A stretch of DNA of 64,000 bases from Geomonas azotofigens (GTDB lineage: Bacteria; Desulfobacterota; Desulfuromonadia; Geobacterales; Geobacteraceae). The stretch lies in the NCBI RefSeq assembly GCF_018919395.1, contig NZ_JAHLME010000003.1, forward strand, positions 496,001 to 560,000. Direction: 5' to 3'. Below the pieces are notes generated by a model, which had not been told where the DNA came from, did no database searches, and was given only the letters and a program-made list of their open reading frames with translations. Position numbers and translations under genes: made by a program. The stretch's first letter is position 1. Each line of letters opens with the position of its first letter. Positions 62,943 to 64,000 of this stretch are shown here, in pieces.

Positions 62943-64000
62943 ATGCCCGTTCGCTTCATCCACACCTCCGACATCCATCTCGGCAAGACCTACCGCGCCT
63001 CAGGCTGTGACGCTCAGCGTTACCAGGACTTCTTCACCACCTTCGCCGCCATCGTGGTCGACGCGGTGCGCGAGCAGGTCGACTTCGTCCTCATCGGCGG
63101 CGACCTCTTTCATACCGGCCAGATCCTCCCCAAGACCTTCGCCAAGACCATCGAGATCCTGCAGCCATTGAAGGATGCCGGCATCCCCTGTCTCGCCGTC
63201 GAGGGAAACCACGACTGGATCCACCGCCGCGACAGCGTCTCCTGGATGGAAGCACTCTCGCAGTTGGGTTACATCTCCCTGCTGCGTCCCTCCAGGAGCG
63301 GCGACGGCGGCTACCTTTTCGACCCCTTCGACCCGGAGCAGGGGAGCGGCGGGCATATCGAGGTCAAGGGAGTGAACATCTACGGCCTCGGTTACATCGG
63401 CTCCCAGGCCGGCAACCACGTGCCGCGCATCTGCGACGCCCTTTGCACCACGCGCAACATCCTGCTCTTTCACGTCGGGGTCTGGACGTACTCTCCGGTG
63501 GAGATCGGCAACATCAAGCCCGAGGAGGCGCAGCCCTTGGCGGCATGCTTCGACTACGTGGCACTGGGGCACGGGCACAAGCCCTACATCGTCACCGACG
63601 CCGACGGGCGCCCCTACGCCTTCAACCCTGGCTCGCCCGACTGCGTCAACTTCGGGGAGGAGCGCTACGACAAGGGATACTATCTGGCCGCGCTGGATCC
63701 GGACGGCACCGTGCGGCATGAATTCCGCCGCACCTCGCCGCGGCCGATGCTCGTCGTCACCGCCAACCTGGACGGAGCGGGCAACGCCACGGACGCCCTG
63801 GATCTGTTCAAGGCCCAGATGGCACAGAAGGTTGCCGGCTGCGGGGGGGACCGGGCACCGCTCATCGAGGTTCGCCTGGTGGGCAAGGTTGGCTTCCACC
63901 CCTTCGAGCTGAGCCGCGACCGCCTGCGCGCGTCGCTGTGCGAAATCTGCGAGCCGCTGCACCTTGAGATCAAGAACCACCTCTCGCTCGTTGCCGGCGG
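62943..64000 (+). CDS. SbcD/Mre11-type DNA repair exonuclease (partial)
   Basis: 352 residues visible, frame open to the right edge. Calcineurin-like metallophosphatase core: FIHTSDIHLGKTYR (D, H), FVLIGGDLFHTG (GDLF), VEGNHDWIHRRD (GNHD, about 83), LLFHVGVW and ALGHGHKPYI (GHxH). It is the nuclease partner of an SbcC-type ATPase, which may follow beyond the window. Removes hairpins and DNA ends. GGAG lies six bases before the ATG. The LigD remnant directly upstream suggests an old DNA-repair locus. Confidence 0.9.
   Translation, partial: MPVRFIHTSDIHLGKTYRASGCDAQRYQDFFTTFAAIVVDAVREQVDFVLIGGDLFHTGQILPKTFAKTIEILQPLKDAGIPCLAVEGNHDWIHRRDSVSWMEALSQLGYISLLRPSRSGDGGYLFDPFDPEQGSGGHIEVKGVNIYGLGYIGSQAGNHVPRICDALCTTRNILLFHVGVWTYSPVEIGNIKPEEAQPLAACFDYVALGHGHKPYIVTDADGRPYAFNPGSPDCVNFGEERYDKGYYLAALDPDGTVRHEFRRTSPRPMLVVTANLDGAGNATDALDLFKAQMAQKVAGCGGDRAPLIEVRLVGKVGFHPFELSRDRLRASLCEICEPLHLEIKNHLSLVAG

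Overview
The window is a gene-dense, GC-rich bacterial chromosome segment that most likely comes from the Geobacteraceae (Desulfuromonadia/Geobacterales). The signs are a 12-heme cytochrome c built from four c7-type triheme modules, a separate triheme c7-like cytochrome, multidomain PAS histidine kinases, rubrerythrin and ferritin-like proteins, an MglA-like GTPase, and dispersed palindromic intergenic repeats. The genus is an inference. No phage, IS element, CRISPR array or rRNA was found. Both ends cut genes: an Old Yellow Enzyme homolog on the left and an SbcD-type nuclease on the right.

Layout. 1-3.2 kb: partial ene-reductase, a small exported coiled-coil protein, then on the minus strand an exported heme c / triple-rhodanese protein whose frame crosses an in-frame TGA. 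That TGA sits where rhodanese relatives have the catalytic cysteine and is followed by a SECIS-like hairpin, so I annotate it as one selenoprotein rather than two ORFs. 3.3-9.3 kb: efflux operon (outer-membrane lipoprotein, MacA-like adaptor, MacB-like ATPase and permease, MATE pump). 9.7-13 kb: assimilatory sulfate reduction cysH-cysD-cysN, followed by a truncated cysteine desulfurase pseudogene. 13.5-16.7 kb: DinB protein, triheme cytochrome, a compact unit with promoter, 22-codon ORF and three hairpins, and a divergent yeiH/LysR pair. 16.7-20.7 kb: two adjoining sensor kinases. 20.9-23.1 kb: a small unknown gene and four tRNA genes (Ala-GGC, Leu-CAG and two identical Leu-GAG), each followed by a terminator.

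23.1-26.8 kb: gap-pgk-tpiA-secG on the minus strand. 27-30 kb: histidine kinase and metallo-beta-lactamase-fold hydrolase. 30-38.6 kb: purine/pyrimidine run purB-mscS-purSL-purQ-purF-pyrE, mostly overlapping or closely spaced. 38.8-43.4 kb: YkgJ, YaeQ, intradiol dioxygenase-like and DUF72 proteins, a 23-unit 21-bp tandem array, and the dodecaheme cytochrome. 43.4-49.2 kb: DUF4124 protein, nadC-birA-coaX and an EF-G paralog. 49.3-53 kb: SPOR protein, unknown alpha-helical protein, MglA-like GTPase and MgtC-family protein in one tight unit. 53-62.5 kb: rubrerythrin, cytidylate-kinase-like/BON fusion, PHP phosphoesterase, nth, a beta-hydroxyacid dehydrogenase, ftsH and several small proteins. 62.6-64 kb: a LigD polymerase-domain remnant and the partial SbcD homolog.

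The most unusual items are the TGA-containing heme-rhodanese protein, the 21-bp array in which most units carry the same inverted repeat, the small peptide/hairpin transcript near 14.6 kb, and the SPOR-unknown-GTPase-MgtC unit. All calls are by eye; no database or folding program was used.
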